From the NCBI GenBank assembly GCA_013398055.1, contig VZRS01006715.1:372001-436000 (forward strand): a stretch of DNA of 64,000 bases, given 5' to 3'. The translations under genes were made by a program, and so were the position numbers. The notes beneath the pieces were generated by a model. That model saw nothing but the letters and a program-made list of their open reading frames with translations, did no database searches and was not told where the DNA came from. Source of the stretch: Ifrita kowaldi. Lineage: Eukaryota; Chordata; Aves; Passeriformes; Cinclosomatidae. Of this stretch, positions 46,471 through 60,400 are shown piece by piece. The first letter of the stretch is position 1. Each line of letters starts with the position of its first letter.

Positions 46471-49400
46471 ATAACTATTGAATTTTTCGTTAGAAGAAAC
46501 ACTCCAAAACTGTTCAGTCCCTTTTTAACCTTAATTGGAAATTTATGTTAAACATCAAGCAAACAAAAATATGACTTCTGGCAATTCTTCTCAACCAACA
46601 TAAATTTCTGTGTTATTTAAAAATTTTTATGCTATTAGCTGCTGGCGTTTAAATACGTCTAATGTGAAAGCATGAATCATATTAATTACTCAAGCCATAG
46701 GTCTATTTAAATAGTGTGGTGGTATTCAGAGTAATTGAGAGGCCTACTTCAGCTATTGTGGTTTTGGTACTTTGACCCCAAGCATAAATAATTATCTTCT
46801 GTGTCTTTGTTGGCGTGATAGCAGTTAAAGCAGAGAATTGTGTTTTAATACGAAAATAAACGTAGCTGGTTTTGGGTGACCTGTAACCATATTCACGCCC
46901 AGTCTGAATCAGTCCCTGGGTCGTTCCTGGAGGGTTGGCCTTGAAAGCTTTGTTAAATTGTGATACAGGAAACCTTTCAGTCAGGAGTTAAGTAGGAAAC
47001 TGAAACTCAGTGAAGGAAGTAAAAAAGCATGTCAGAGGAATTGCTGTTATTATGTGGTGCAGAAACATGGTGTGAAATGTTATAAAGAGGACATCTGTAA
47101 GTCTTGACTTGCACAGAGTGGACATTTAAGTGCAGCCGTGTCATCTTGATTAAAAAAAAAAAAGCACAGAAAGGAGGAATAAATCAGGCCAAGGGAAAAT
47201 CTGAACGTATAGAGGCTTGTTCCTATGATGGTAGGTTTCTTCTACAAGTGGAAGATAAAAGCCTAAAGTAACTGAATAGCTGAGAAAAGTCCAAAGAAAA
47301 GTTGATTGCTTCCCCTCCAACAGTTCCAATTGATTGAAAAAAGCCTAATTTAAAGTTTTGTTTGTTCTGTGTCTTAAACCATCAGAATTTTCTTTTAGAA
47401 CTGGGGGAATGCTCTGGAAGAGAAAGAATCCAAGGATAAAAAGTCATTGCAGGCCAACAATTGTTCCTAATCCTCACAAAATGCTGGAGAAATTAAATTT
47501 ATTCTTTATTGCTCAAAGTGTTACCTAGGTCACTGGGCGATGGGAAAATTGAACTGGAAGTCGAGTAGGCACAATCTTTGTTTTGTGTCTAGATGCTTAA
47601 CCTTAGACACGACAAGGCATCTTAGTGTGTTGTGGGAACTTGGTTCAGAGTATTAACACCAGGACGTTTATTACCCTGGATTTATAATAGGCTATGCTGT
47701 CAGTAGATGAAAATGTTGTGTTTACATTTCAGTGTTAAATGATCATTTAATTAACACCTAAGAGAAAAAAAAAAAACCCTTGTGAAATTCTTAGCAGCTT
47801 TTATTGTTGGTTTCCGTGGAGGCTTTAATATCCAAGTTATGCTGCGGTTGCTTCTATAATACAGCTAGAAAAGACATTTATGAATGCAGTCAAGAAGGAC
47901 AGACAGTTTAACCCCTGTTGACCCTTCATCCTGAATGTTGATTTATATAGCATTCTAAATGCATTGAATTTGTTTTAAAGCTTCTTTAAAGTTACTCACG
48001 CAGCATTCAAACACATGTATTTTTCCTCTTAAAAATATTTCCCAAAGTGTACATTGTTATAAGAGTTTTTCTTAGAAAATTACTAATGTATACAGAATTT
48101 ATCAACAAAAATTTTACTGTAGTTAAAAAAAATAAAGCTGTTGTTTTGCCAAATTTGTCTATATGTTCTCGATAAGTATATACTAGCTTTTATAAGAAAA
48201 ACCGAAAAGGAAGTTTGAAACAGACATCATATTGTGTTCTGGTTGCAGAATTGTCTGAATTCTTCAAAAGGAATAGGAAATTGGCAAGGGAAAGAGCATT
48301 ACTACAAAATTGTGTATCCACTTTACACAGCACAGATCTACTTCCATATGTTCCATTGTATCAAAGTCAAGGCCATCTAAAAGGTTTAATTTGCTCTGGG
48401 TCCTTCATAATGCTTTTTGTTGTAATGTTGATCTACAAATGCTTTCTGAAATAATGTTGCCCTAGAAAGCATGTTTGAATAGGTTTTTTGCATCCTAGAT
48501 CTAATGCTAGATGAAATGCTCTTTGCTAAAGAGCAGATGCTTTTCAACTGATGTGTTTTAACAAGCACACTGTAGGAAAATTGAAATTACATATAGGTTT
48601 AGAGATTGTTTTGGGGGTTGTTTATTTATTATTTGGTCTTTGCTCAGGGAATAAACCGCACAACTTCAAAGCATGGTAAGAGAATAATAATAAAAAGCCC
48701 GGCACAGCTTAAGTCAATTATTGATGATCCACAAATTTTATTGTATTCTTTTTTGTTTTTCCTCATGATCATGTCCTTCTCGTATGTCGATAACTGAGCT
48801 AGAAAACGCAGATGGAATCTGCTGATACAGTAAATGTTCTTTTTTTTTTTCATGCAACTGACATAAACCATCTAACACTTGATGAAATATTACAGCTGCA
48901 GTGAGACTTCTATCTGCCAGTGGGATCTTAGTGTTTTTCAAACTTCTCTGAATATATTTATTAAATTGAAATTTAGTGTTCAGATAGAGACTGGCCTTTG
49001 CTTTTGTCTGAAATATTTGAATATTTACAGTTACAGCACTGTATTGCAATTTCAGTCCTTTCTTCAGTGTTTTTAATTGTAAAATAATCCTGCAATATCC
49101 ATTTCTGAATTGAAATGTTGGATGAAGGAGCCTTAGGAGATGCTTAGGATAGATAAGAAAGGCTTATCCTGTGCTATGTGCCGCCTGCTCTCTTCTCAGT
49201 CCTGGTAGAGCTTGTAGGTTTGCTGTGCTCGTGAGTGATTAAGATGAGTAATGCATGGAGGAAGGCTAGGCAACACTTTCTACATGCACACCAGTAAACT
49301 TCAGCTGAAACTACTCTGAACTGTTTGGGACTCAGAGGCATGGTGGGAAGGTCACACAAATTATCTAAGTACCAATTAAAGGGACTCTCATTATGGTAAG

Positions 49401-50286
49401 GGAAGTGCCAATATATTAAGTGCAATACTTGGTCTTGGAGAGGAACTGAAGCCAGGGCTGCAGGGATGAACAACCCAGACAGTTGTCCTGATCCTTGTAG
49501 CTGTTGTAAGAGTATTGGAGCCAGGGCTGGTGGCTTTACTTGGGAAAGGCTGCTTGTGAATGCCAAGCGGAGTTTATTCTCTCCCTCAGACACTTGAGAG
49601 GGCTGCTCTGCTAATGGCTGTTCAGACCCACCTCATGGGGAATAAAGCTGGGACTTGCAGAACTCTTTTCGTCTTTACAGCCAAGCCCAGGTGCAGGCCC
49701 TCCCTGGCTCAAGGGTGTTTAAAGGACCACACTCTGAAGGCTTCTTTCCAGGGCCCTTAGTCTTTAGGGGGAAGAAACAAGGGGATGAATGGGGGCGGGG
49801 GGGGTACTTCTTTCAGTTAAGCGCTCCTTGAGGATTTGCAGGGTAATATGTACAAGAGACAAAATCTTTGCCTCTTTTCATTTCTCCTTCTGTCCAGACA
49901 GTTGAATGCTATTTTTATTTTTGCTATGAATGTGTAATCCACACAATTGTAAGGAAGGGCTGCTTGTACTTTATAAGGTAGCGTGTACGAGGGGAGGTTT
50001 GGTGGCAGCTGCTCAATGCTTTTAGTACTTTAGCATGAGGGAGATAGAAGAAACATCAACTCATCTTTTTCCCACTTCTGTGGCTTTTTGTGGGAGTGGT
50101 GGATAGCTGGCAGGGATTTAGATAGTTGATTGACCCTGAAACCGCAAAGGTTGCATACTGAGTTTGATAAGACCCACAGGGAAGGGTTGCAACAAAGATA
50201 GGATAACAGCTAATGTAATGAAAGTGGATTTATAGTAGCTGCTTCTCTGAATGCAAAGTTATGGAAGGCTTATTAGAGAGAAAATA

Positions 50287-50322
50287 ATGTACATCTAAAT
50301 GTACATCTAAATGTACATCTAA
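50287..50322. repeat. Three perfect copies of a 12-bp unit
   Basis: The unit ATGTACATCTAA repeats three times without mismatch. On either side lies a similar AGAGAGAAAATAAT-like sequence (about 50275-50287 and 50325-50339), so the array sits between short direct repeats. Confidence 0.9.
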
Positions 50323-53300
50323 AAGAGAGAGAAAATAATTTGAAAAGCTTAACAGAACTAAAGAAAGTTATTTAGATGAACTAAAAAAAATGGCATTGAC
50401 ACATATGCATACTGCAAGGAAGCAGTGATCATTTCTGAAACTGGAGAAAATTCCTATCTGGTCCTTTCTACTTCTGCATAGATGTTAAATGTAGTCAATG
50501 GTTAGTTGATTTTGTTGTATTTTCTGTGTTCTTTATGAATTGTGCATTCTTTGCAAAAGGCAAGAGGCTTAATTCCCTTCTAGATTTTAGTAATGTCTGT
50601 AAATTCAATAGAGCAAATACTTTTGTATAACTCTTCTATGCAATAACTTGTTATAACAACAGTACTCTCCTTGTCACTTATGTTCCTATGACACAATAAA
50701 AATACCACTCAAAAAGCTGTAATTTTTTATATCAGAGTCATTTCTAAAAATGACAAAACAGAACTTTTGTGAAGTGGAGAGCCTACCAAATCTGTAGAGG
50801 AATGCTGTGCTACTTGATCTCTAAGTACAGTGTTCATGTCAGAGGTGCAGAAGCCAAAACTACTCATTTGGCACAGAGTACAGAGATGTCTCATGGCAAA
50901 ATTTGAGTTTTGTATGTAAGTTTAGCAGATGCCAAATTTAAATTTCATCTATTAAAAAATCATAACTGCAGTGTTGCTCTTCCTTGGTTCACCGGTGAGG
51001 GTGGCCATGCGCATTCAGATTTGAGGCTCTAAATGCCAATCAGGTCATCTTCACTGTTCTGGCTGATAACAGTGCTTCTATCTGTGTAAAAGAAGAGAAT
51101 CTTTCACCATGTTGTAAGTCTTCTTGGAGTAGGAAATAATCAGAAAATTGTACAACTGTTTTAAATTCTAAAATAAAGACTACTGTTAGTAAAATTTGTT
51201 CAAATCGCATGCCATATTAAGATGAAACAGTTTTGCAACATGCAGTGTGGTATCACCTTTGAAGTCTTGCATATAAAACTGTATGCTCTGTTCAAAAATG
51301 CAGGGGCATGGCCAGTTGTGACACGTATTGCTGAAGTTTCAGATACTGGGGTGAAGTGTTTATTTGGTCCATTGTTTTGTAGCCAATTGATTGCTGATCT
51401 ACACTGTGTAAACAGCACTCCAGTAAATTTTGGTAGAAGAAATAATACTAAGGGACTTAAATTTAAAAAAAGAAGTATGCTGGAATTATTTCTTCTGTGG
51501 ATATGGAGTGGAGAATGTGGGAAATACTAAATACGGCAAACTGAAGATTGTGATCGCTGGGGAAAAAATTATTGTGAGAGACTTAATGATAATAGCTGTA
51601 AATGTGCAGCATGGAACAATAAGATCATCCCATTTCATGTGTACGTATCAAAGGAACTGCAGGAAATGGAAAAGAAAATATTGCTATGTTATGGAGTTTT
51701 GCAAAACCAATGGTGATGTGGTTTGCTTTGCTAGTTAATGTTATGGGATGTTCACTTCAAATGAATATTTTTTCCATTTTGTTGCAACATTAAAAATATT
51801 TCACTGGTATTTTGGCTAAACTGAGTTTTTTTCTGTTTTTGTAAATCAGGTTGCAAAACTTATTTTGTCTTTTTCCTCAGTCAAATAAAAGAAAACAGAA
51901 ATGGATTTCAGTTGTAGGGAAGGCTTTAGAATTAGTATGTGCTGTTAGCTTGTTTAAATGAGTGGAAAGTAAAATAATGGCAGTGTCATGTGTGCATGTA
52001 TATTGGGAAAAATAAAAAGCAAAACTGGGAGAAATGTAGTTGAATTAGGAAATTGATTGGTCAAGAAAAGATTTCCAAAGGGAGTTGCAAGTTTTTGAGA
52101 GGGGTGATCTAAGAATGATCATTTGGTGTATAGTCAGCATTGAAGTAAAAATAATAATTATTCTCCCAGATACACAAATTCTTATTAAAGAAATGGAACT
52201 GGATAGTTTTCTGGAATAATAAGTTCACAAAATTTAACTTCTAGGAGTAACAGGGGTATTGGATTTTCTCTGTAGTAGCTGAAAATCAAAGCTTTATCTG
52301 CGATTTATTTTGTTCATTGCTGGTCTCCAAACCATTCTGTTACAAGCTCTCTTCATCATGATTTTATTCACAAAGGTGCCAAGCGGGGAGAGGAGCCTGA
52401 TTCTTCCTTGCAGTACGAATGACAGCTTGCACTGTTGTGCTCCATGTAATGTATTGGGCTGGGGTGGTGAAAAGGAGCCAGCACTGCTGGCCAGCAGTGC
52501 TTCTCATACCTAGATAGACCCTAGACAGTGGGTTGGTAGTAGGGGGTAAATTCTGAAACATGAAAAAGCTCACATTTAACTGAAAGTCGCAAATACTTGG
52601 GAATCTGCTGATTGCTGATTTGTCTTTTTGTCCAGGGAAGACTTTGTCTTGCAAGAGCTGCAGATTACCATAATAGTTTGTAATGTAGGATTGAGGCCTA
52701 GAGAGCCTTTCAGTGCTGGCAGAAAAGTGTATTATTTCACATGCTTACTCTAGAGAAACTTAGATTAAGATACCTAAGGAGTGTTGCATGTTGAATAAAC
52801 AAAAGTAGAAAACATTTTGTATTAAAAAAACATAGTTTTGTTCCTGTTGCTGTAAAAGACTTCAAAGTCTGCTTCCTGAAGTAAAGCACTATTAGCATAA
52901 CCACTCAGTTTTGTGTATTCCGTGGAATAGGATTTTGAGAGAAGTACTCTGCCTTTCATGCTTACAGCAAGGCCTTAAAGTGGGATGTGTGGGTATGCAA
53001 ATGCATTAGCACTGGTAATTCCTTGGGCCTTCACTATTAATGTTTAAGATGCTAACATTTTAATACAAACAAAAACAACAACCCCTCAAAGAACTAAAAG
53101 AAATCCCAGTCTTTGAGAAGTAGTCAAAGAGAAATGCCAATAAAGGTGGAGATGTCTGTCCTGAAATGATTTCTCTCATTTTCTCCAAAAGGAAGTAGTT
53201 AAGAAAAATATCTGTCCATTAAACATTGCAATATTATTTGATGAATTAGATATAAATTTGAAACTTAGCTTAATATCTTCATACAGTGAATAAAAATGTG

Positions 53301-55137
53301 ATGCTATAGTTTCAGTTTATAGTTCCTTAGAATGTACAGCTTTTTAACTGTGTACTTTGTTGAAAATGGAACTTAAACTAGAGTCCTGTAACAGTGTTTA
53401 GAGCCTCCTGTTTTGCATGATTAACTGTGGGTGGTATTGTTTTGTAAGAAAGTCTGCTGTTATTAATGTGTTTTGTTCACTTTACTTGCATTTTTAAATT
53501 ATGGCTGTATGACTATTTTCCATTGTGTTTTATTTTGGCTTCTGAACTTGGGACGACTTCTCAACTAGTTTGCTAAATGTGAATGTTGCAGGAAAGTCTT
53601 TAATGGTGTGATCTCATTCTGCACAATAATAGTACAGGTCCCATATAAATGTGGCAAGTATTTAAAACAAAAAACGGCGAGTAGTTTTGATATGCCCAAG
53701 GAAAGATACCAACGGAAGATAATCAATGTATCTGTACTGCTGAAGTGTAAGGTCATCATCATTTTGGCATGCCATGCTTAATGAATTTCCCTGGGTATGC
53801 TAGGAACGTCTTTCTGTCTAAATCAAGATATGGAAAACCCAGGGTCTATTTTTTTTTTCCACATAGAAAGTAGAGTAAACATTGTACACAGAAAGCTATA
53901 ACCAGTAATTTAAAAACCCAAACAACTTGAGTTATGCTCAGTGTTTCAGTGGGGTGGTCCAGAACAAGATTGAAAAGATGTTCTGAATTTGGTTTCTGTT
54001 CCTTACTGGAGGAAAATACTGTATAATCAGAAATCACATTTTAATTGATGCTTTGCTTTGCTTTATTTGCTTAATGACAATATCCTTCTGTGTGTAATTT
54101 TATCAGCAGTGCTTTTGAGGTTGTGTAATGTTTAGAGAGGATTGCGCTATGTAAAACTTTCCAAATATGAGACTTTTTAAAAAAAGAAAATGTGGTGTGA
54201 ATTAACTGTAGTTTTGAAGGAAACTTAGTAACTTTCTTGGAGGGGAGGGCAGAGGGTGTGGTTAAAACGTTTATGGTAAATACGTTTTTGTCCACTTTAT
54301 GCTTTATGTTCTTGGATGTTACGTTGAAGATGTGAATCTGTAGGAACTGCTGCAGAACATATGAACTTTAAAGGGAAAATAAAGAAATAATTGTTTGTGC
54401 TGAAGTTTTATATAGACTTGGTACCCTGAAATAAGCCTAGGTAGTGTTTGAACACATGGGAATTTCTTAAAATAAACAGAGCCATGAAGGGAAAATATGA
54501 TAATGACTTGATGATGATGAGTGTCTGCTGTTACCGGTCCAGTGAGATGCAAGTGCCAACGCCCCAGCCTCTACACCATGATCCAAATTGTAATGAAGGA
54601 ATTTGGCAGCTCTGATGCCTTTATGTGAATGTATTACCATGGCTATGAAGATAAATTGTTCCAAAATGGAAATACTAACAAATATTTAGTCATTTCCAAG
54701 CAGATTAGAAGTGAAAATAGACATACTATAGGAACCAAGATAAATAAGAAATATATCTTCTGGGTACGTGTGTTCTATTCCTGTTTCCCTGGGCTGGTTC
54801 TTCCGTTTAAAAATCAGTGTATTTAGACAGATTATATATATTCCCTTTGTAAAGGTCACATCCCAATTTCTTGATTTGTTTCAGCTTCCTTCCTGCTTTC
54901 CCTCTCTGTGACTCTCCTCTTATGCAAACATCAGCCCTGATTAATGTCTAAAACCTGCAGAAAATGTTCTGTACCGAATTGTGGACTGGTGAGCTGTTCG
55001 ACAACTTTAAACTGTCTAATGAAGTGCAAGAGTTCAGATTTGTTCCCAAGGGCAGGCTCCCCCTTGTGGATGCTGAGCCAGTTACTTTCAGCTTCCGTGA
55101 GCTTCCTAGCATTGTACTAACTTTACCTATAATTCCA

Positions 55138-55138
<1 letters not shown>

Positions 55139-55165
<27 letters not shown>
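55139..55165. repeat. Poly(T) run of 27
   Basis: An uninterrupted 27-T run, bounded by a 10-bp inverted repeat (TACTAACTTT at 55115-55124 and its complement at 55166-55175). It may be the complement of a poly(A) tail of a - strand insertion, but no recognisable element lies to its right. Confidence 0.85.
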
Positions 55166-55169
<4 letters not shown>

Positions 55170-56904
55170 TTAGTATCTGTATAGAATTCAAAAGTGGATT
55201 GGTTTTGTTGGTTTTTTTTTTGTATCCTCAGGTAATTTTCAAGCCAGACTGACCCAAAACGTCTTAACTCAGAAAAAAGGTTTGAGAGTAGGAAAATTAT
55301 TGTTACAACAGAAAGGTCTTAACTTTTTTGTGGCTCCTGTTTTTGATGCAACCTCTGCTGCTCCATTTTGATAAAAGCAATTTCCGTATAAACACGTTCT
55401 GTTAGCTTTTTCTAGATGTACTGCTTAGCTTCTCTGCTAAATGAAGTCATGTCCGGTAGTGGATGTCTGACATATGATACGGATAATACTGTGAGTGTCA
55501 GCACTGGCAGCTGGGGGATTATTTTCCATCAAGTTTTCCAGGTAACTCTACCAAAGATTAGGGACCCCTGTATTGCTGTGTGGAATGATGTGTCTTTTGT
55601 CTTGATGGTGCAGGACTTTGCAATAGATTGTGGGCTATGATACATTTTAGAATTTTGGAATTTAGAATTCAAAATTTCAAGGTTAGAATTTCAAGCTGTG
55701 GTAAATGCAATTTTTCTGCCCTCTTCACTTGACTGATTGTTTCTTGCAAGGTGTTTAATGCAGCTCATTGAGTTGACTTATTTACACGGGCTTAAGAGGC
55801 TTTTCTGCTTGCTTGATAGCCCAAACTGAATTAGTCAACTGAGATCAAACTGTTGACAGAGGAGGTGCTTTTGGAGCTGCAGATGGCACTGCCGGCATCT
55901 TAATGAAATCTGGTGCCAAGGGAAGCATATGAAAAATGTAGGAAACAATATTGTAAATTGTATGTGAATCTTGAAAAATAGTGATGTGTCTAGATGGAAG
56001 ACGTGCAGTTTTCATCATGAAGAAGTCAATCTTCCTCACTCTTCCACTTCTATCAGTGCCAGCTCTAGCCCTGAAGATTCCTTAATGGCCTACAATTAAT
56101 TGGTCTGATGGCTTGATCAATGTCCTAGTACTTGACATTGTCTCTAAAGTGAGGGACAGTCTTGTTGAAATATGCTTTTTTTGAAATTCAGGAACCTTCT
56201 GGTCCTTCCAGATTCCTTTTTTCCTATCACAGTACTAGCCAGGACTGTTATAATGTACATATGGTTTCCTGGCTGATGGAGCTAATTGTTTGTTCTGAGA
56301 TTATTCTCTGAGTTGGTGTTTGCTGTTTTCACTCATTTTTTCAGCATGAGAAGGGTAAGATGACTCTAAGAAAGAAATTGTAGACTGTTCATGATGCAGC
56401 TTCAACAAACAGTGAAGCTGCATAATTAATCAGCACCAAGAAATTTGACAAATTATATAACTTCCTTTTTGTATATGGTCACTTGAAAATGCAGGTTATA
56501 GTTCCCAGAAATGTGCTTTAGGTATAAGATGAAGAATTCACCTTGCATGTCTGAATTATGATAGCTATTACTTACAAAATCATAATTAGATTTATATTGG
56601 GAAAAAGATGCTACTGTTTCTCGTGCTTTTATGGACTGATATTTTGTTGGGCCAGCTGCTAGAGTTGCAGTGGCTTCTGTTTCTTCAGGAAATGTAAGCT
56701 TGCCAGACCTGAACCCAGAGTCACAGGATAGGGAAATTCGGTACAGAAATTTTTATTTCCTCACCAATAAAAACTCTGACTGCGTATTGCAATCAAACCC
56801 GTAATTTGACAGTTCCAGATTAAGTTTCCTGGACAGTCAGGTGGAGCTTTATATTGGTTGAATCCCCTTTTTACATATCATGGATCAATAAAAGAAAAAA
56901 ATTG

Positions 56905-56994
56905 TATGCAAAGAAATAGAGGATCATTTAATGGAGAAAATATCAGCAATATGCAAAGAAATAGAGGATCATTTAATGGAGAAAATATCAGCAA
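56905..56994. repeat. Perfect 45-bp tandem duplication
   Basis: Two identical 45-bp copies (56905-56949 and 56950-56994), each starting TATGCAAAGAAATAGAGG. No mismatches, so the event is recent or an assembly artefact. Confidence 0.93.
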
Positions 56995-57432
56995 TAATTT
57001 CTGATGACACTTGTTCTTCTTGTATAACTTGTCAGATCCCAGGGGATATCATGTTTAGTCATGCTTCTTCCATACTTCTGTTATCAAATTCATCAAATTC
57101 TTGAATGCAGTGAATGCTTTTTGTCTTCTCAATATTTTCAGTATTATTTCTCATCACTGTCCTGAACCTCAACATGACATTACTTGTTGGTGAATTTTAC
57201 TGTGAGCTCAGCTGATAGACATTGTGATGTCTAGATTTCTGTCCTTTCTGGAGAAGATGACCTTTTCTCCTGAAAATTCTCTTCTGCATTCTTAATGGAA
57301 AATCTAGCTAGTCTGGATTTCTTTACTATAAATGACTCCAAGATGCTTTGTGTAAAATAAAGTGTTTTCTTTTTCCTTCTATGGGAAGCATGCAGCGAAG
57401 AAGAAAAACAAATTACCTGCTCACTTTGAAGT

Positions 57433-57446
57433 CACACACACACACA
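57433..57446. repeat. (CA)7 microsatellite
   Basis: A short CA run preceded by GT and followed by TGC. Confidence 0.85.
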
Positions 57447-60400
57447 TGCTTATTAATAAAATATTAAAAAAATGCCCCAAGACAAATGAAAATAGTACCT
57501 GAAAAGTAAACACGTATTTTAAATAGCTATATGGGATTTTTACATCTAACTAATTGCCAAAAGGTAACCATGACATTACATTTTGTTCCTTGTGCGTGCT
57601 AGTTGCCTTAGTTTAGTAGATTTGCAAAATGTGTTTATCATTGTGTTAAAAATTTTAATTACTGAAGTTTGTGAAACTGCTTCCAAATACAAGGGGTATT
57701 TGTAGAAAGCTGGATAGATTGACAAGTGATTGACAGGGTAAACAGTCTCACTGTGTTCTGATATGCTATGCTGTGGTGCAATGCTACAGGCATCTCATAA
57801 GCCTTAGGAAGTAGCTGCAATCCAATTTTTATTAAACTTTTACTGCCAATGTATGTTGACATTAATCAGGAAACTAAATGTGCCACTGTTGTCTTTTTCT
57901 TCATTTCTTTAGAAAGCTTCACTATTACCTTACATTCCTATAAGACTTTAGTATGACATAGCCTAAGAGTGATATATTTGTTTGTATTAGTGAAACACAG
58001 TGTTGGCAAGAGGACGTTCAAATGTTGCACTTTCTCATATGATTTCCATAACTTTTTATTATTTTTGTCATGTGAAAAATCTTTAAATGACAAAAGCCTT
58101 GTTTGATGTGATACTGCAGAGTAACACCTATTGCCTCCAAAACAAGATCCACTTAGAAAATGAACATTAAATCTATGTAGCTCTTAATATTCACCAATGG
58201 AGGCACAGTTTTACCTTTTTCCCACTCTCTCCTTTTCCCTGCCACCTGCTCTTTGCAATGCACCAAAGAAAGACACCACCAAGCTGAAAACCCCTCTGAA
58301 AAGACAGATAACTTCACTGGTTTGCCCTTGAAGACCTCTGTTTTGTGGAATCAAGACAACATTTGTAAATTTGAGGATACAAGGACCATAATGACAAATA
58401 CTTTGTTTTTCAGCTGAAGATGATTATTGATACTTGAGTAAAGGAAGATGATTCACATATTTTGAATGCGTTGGAGCTTTAGCTTAATACCTATATTTCT
58501 TATGCGGAGATCAAAGACAGCTAGCGTAGATTTTGGCTCAATGCTGCAGCTTAGTCTTGATGTGTCACGTGTGGGTCACATAGACACAACTATTGCATCA
58601 TTCACATCTCAGGTTAAGGTGGTTTGTGCTGTTACCTTGCTAACTGGATCTTTTGCTGTGAAACAGGCTCCTTATCTGTTCTTAGACTAGGCTCTTATTT
58701 CAAACAAGTGGCCCTCTTTTTCCATGTTGCCTGGAGATTTCACCCAGTTTGCCAACTTACTTTTCTCCAGTTAAATGGGAACTAAATGGACTATGGCCAA
58801 CTGTGTTAAGCTATGGTAAAACTGTGATAAGAGACCCTGTAGTCTGGATGAAAACTTCTTTCATCCTTTTTTTAGTGCAGTAAAGTCAAGTGAATAGAAC
58901 CTTTTCAGGATGCTTCCAGTATATTTAGTTTTTTACCTCTATTCAATACAGTGATTTCACCTTACTTCTCCATAAAATGTCAGTGTGCTGTTGCAACCTT
59001 GCCATATAATTTAAGAAATTTCTACCTCCATAGTGGACTTTCCCGAAAAATTATAGCTTTTGTGGTTGTGATAAATGATTGAGCATGGTCTGGAGAGCTC
59101 TGAGTATAGTGCAGAACTAATAGCAGCAAAATGTGTTGTGAAAATGGAAAAATGTATTTTGGGAGTGAAATAAATTTTTTTCTTAACACAGTGTGTTCTA
59201 CTATCTTCAGTTGAACCTGTTACCTTTCCCAAGTGTTAAGCAGTAGCAACACCTATAGTATTAGGTCAGGCTTTTTCTGCTCATTCTCAGGAAATAGCTG
59301 AACAGACCTAAAGTGTCTGGAGCTCTCTGGAGGATGGGGGTTTCAAGTAGAAAGCAAAGAAACACACTAGCATTCAGGTGCTTTCCACTCCTAAGGAAGC
59401 AAGGATGCTTCTAGAAACTGGAAAGAGAAGGGTTGTGAACACCAGCAAGAGAGTGACTGAAATAGATGAGATCATCATAAGGTGAGGGCTTTTTCATAAG
59501 AGATAGGAAATAGAAGAGACCAATAAAAATACAACTAGAAATTACTGAATTGAGAATACATATGGCAGTTAAGTTCTGGGTATATTTTTTATGCTTTAGC
59601 AAGAGTCTCAGCATCTTGAATACTTTTTACTTTGGCAGTAGATATTAGGAGAATTTTTATTCAAGCATTGTTAAATCTTTTGTAAAAGATTCCAAGTATT
59701 TGAATGACAAAATTATTATGTTTCCTCTGATAACCTGGACCTCCAGAAGCATTTTGTATGGTTTTTTCCTGCATTATGTGCTTTAATGCCTCTATCATCC
59801 AAGTATATAAATTAATATGAAAAGTTTTCAAAAAGTTTTAAGCCATATACCCAGAATTATGTGTTATGTGCAATAATGAAACAGGAACTAACAACATTTA
59901 AAAAAACGTATACAAATGCAGAAGATAGAATTAGTGTGAGTTACTTATTACATTTCTAAACAATGCTGGAAATACTAGTAATTACTGACACTATTTGATT
60001 CTGATTGCATTGGTTAAATTGGGCATTTAATTGGTAAATGAATCCAAAATTCACAAACTGGATGGAATTTAAAAAATACTCTCAGAAACTATTTAATCCG
60101 AGTTAATAGAATTGGGTTGCCTGATAGCTTATCTCAACAGAAGCTGTTTTCTTAGTGAATTAATTTTTTAAAATTTCTTTTAGACTACAAAATAATTTTG
60201 TTCTAGAATTTGTAAGTAAAAAAGTATTCCTCAGAACTGTGTTCCTCATTCAATGTTCCTTTTCTTTTAGTCTGTATTTTTGCCTGTGGAAAAGGTTTAA
60301 TAGGTAGTAACTGGAGTTCTGTTCTAAAATAATAAAATTTTTCTCTGTATCTCCAGTTCTATTAATTAGATACATTAATGTAAAAGTGTGTTGTCTCTTG

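Noticed and set aside
51222..51738. Two overlapping frames of 102 codons in intron 4
   Set aside because: AT-rich random-looking translations with no domain and no clear splice context.
55115..55175. 10-bp inverted repeat around the 27-T run as a transposon end
   Set aside because: The arms are short, there is no target-site duplication, and the inside is mostly poly(T).
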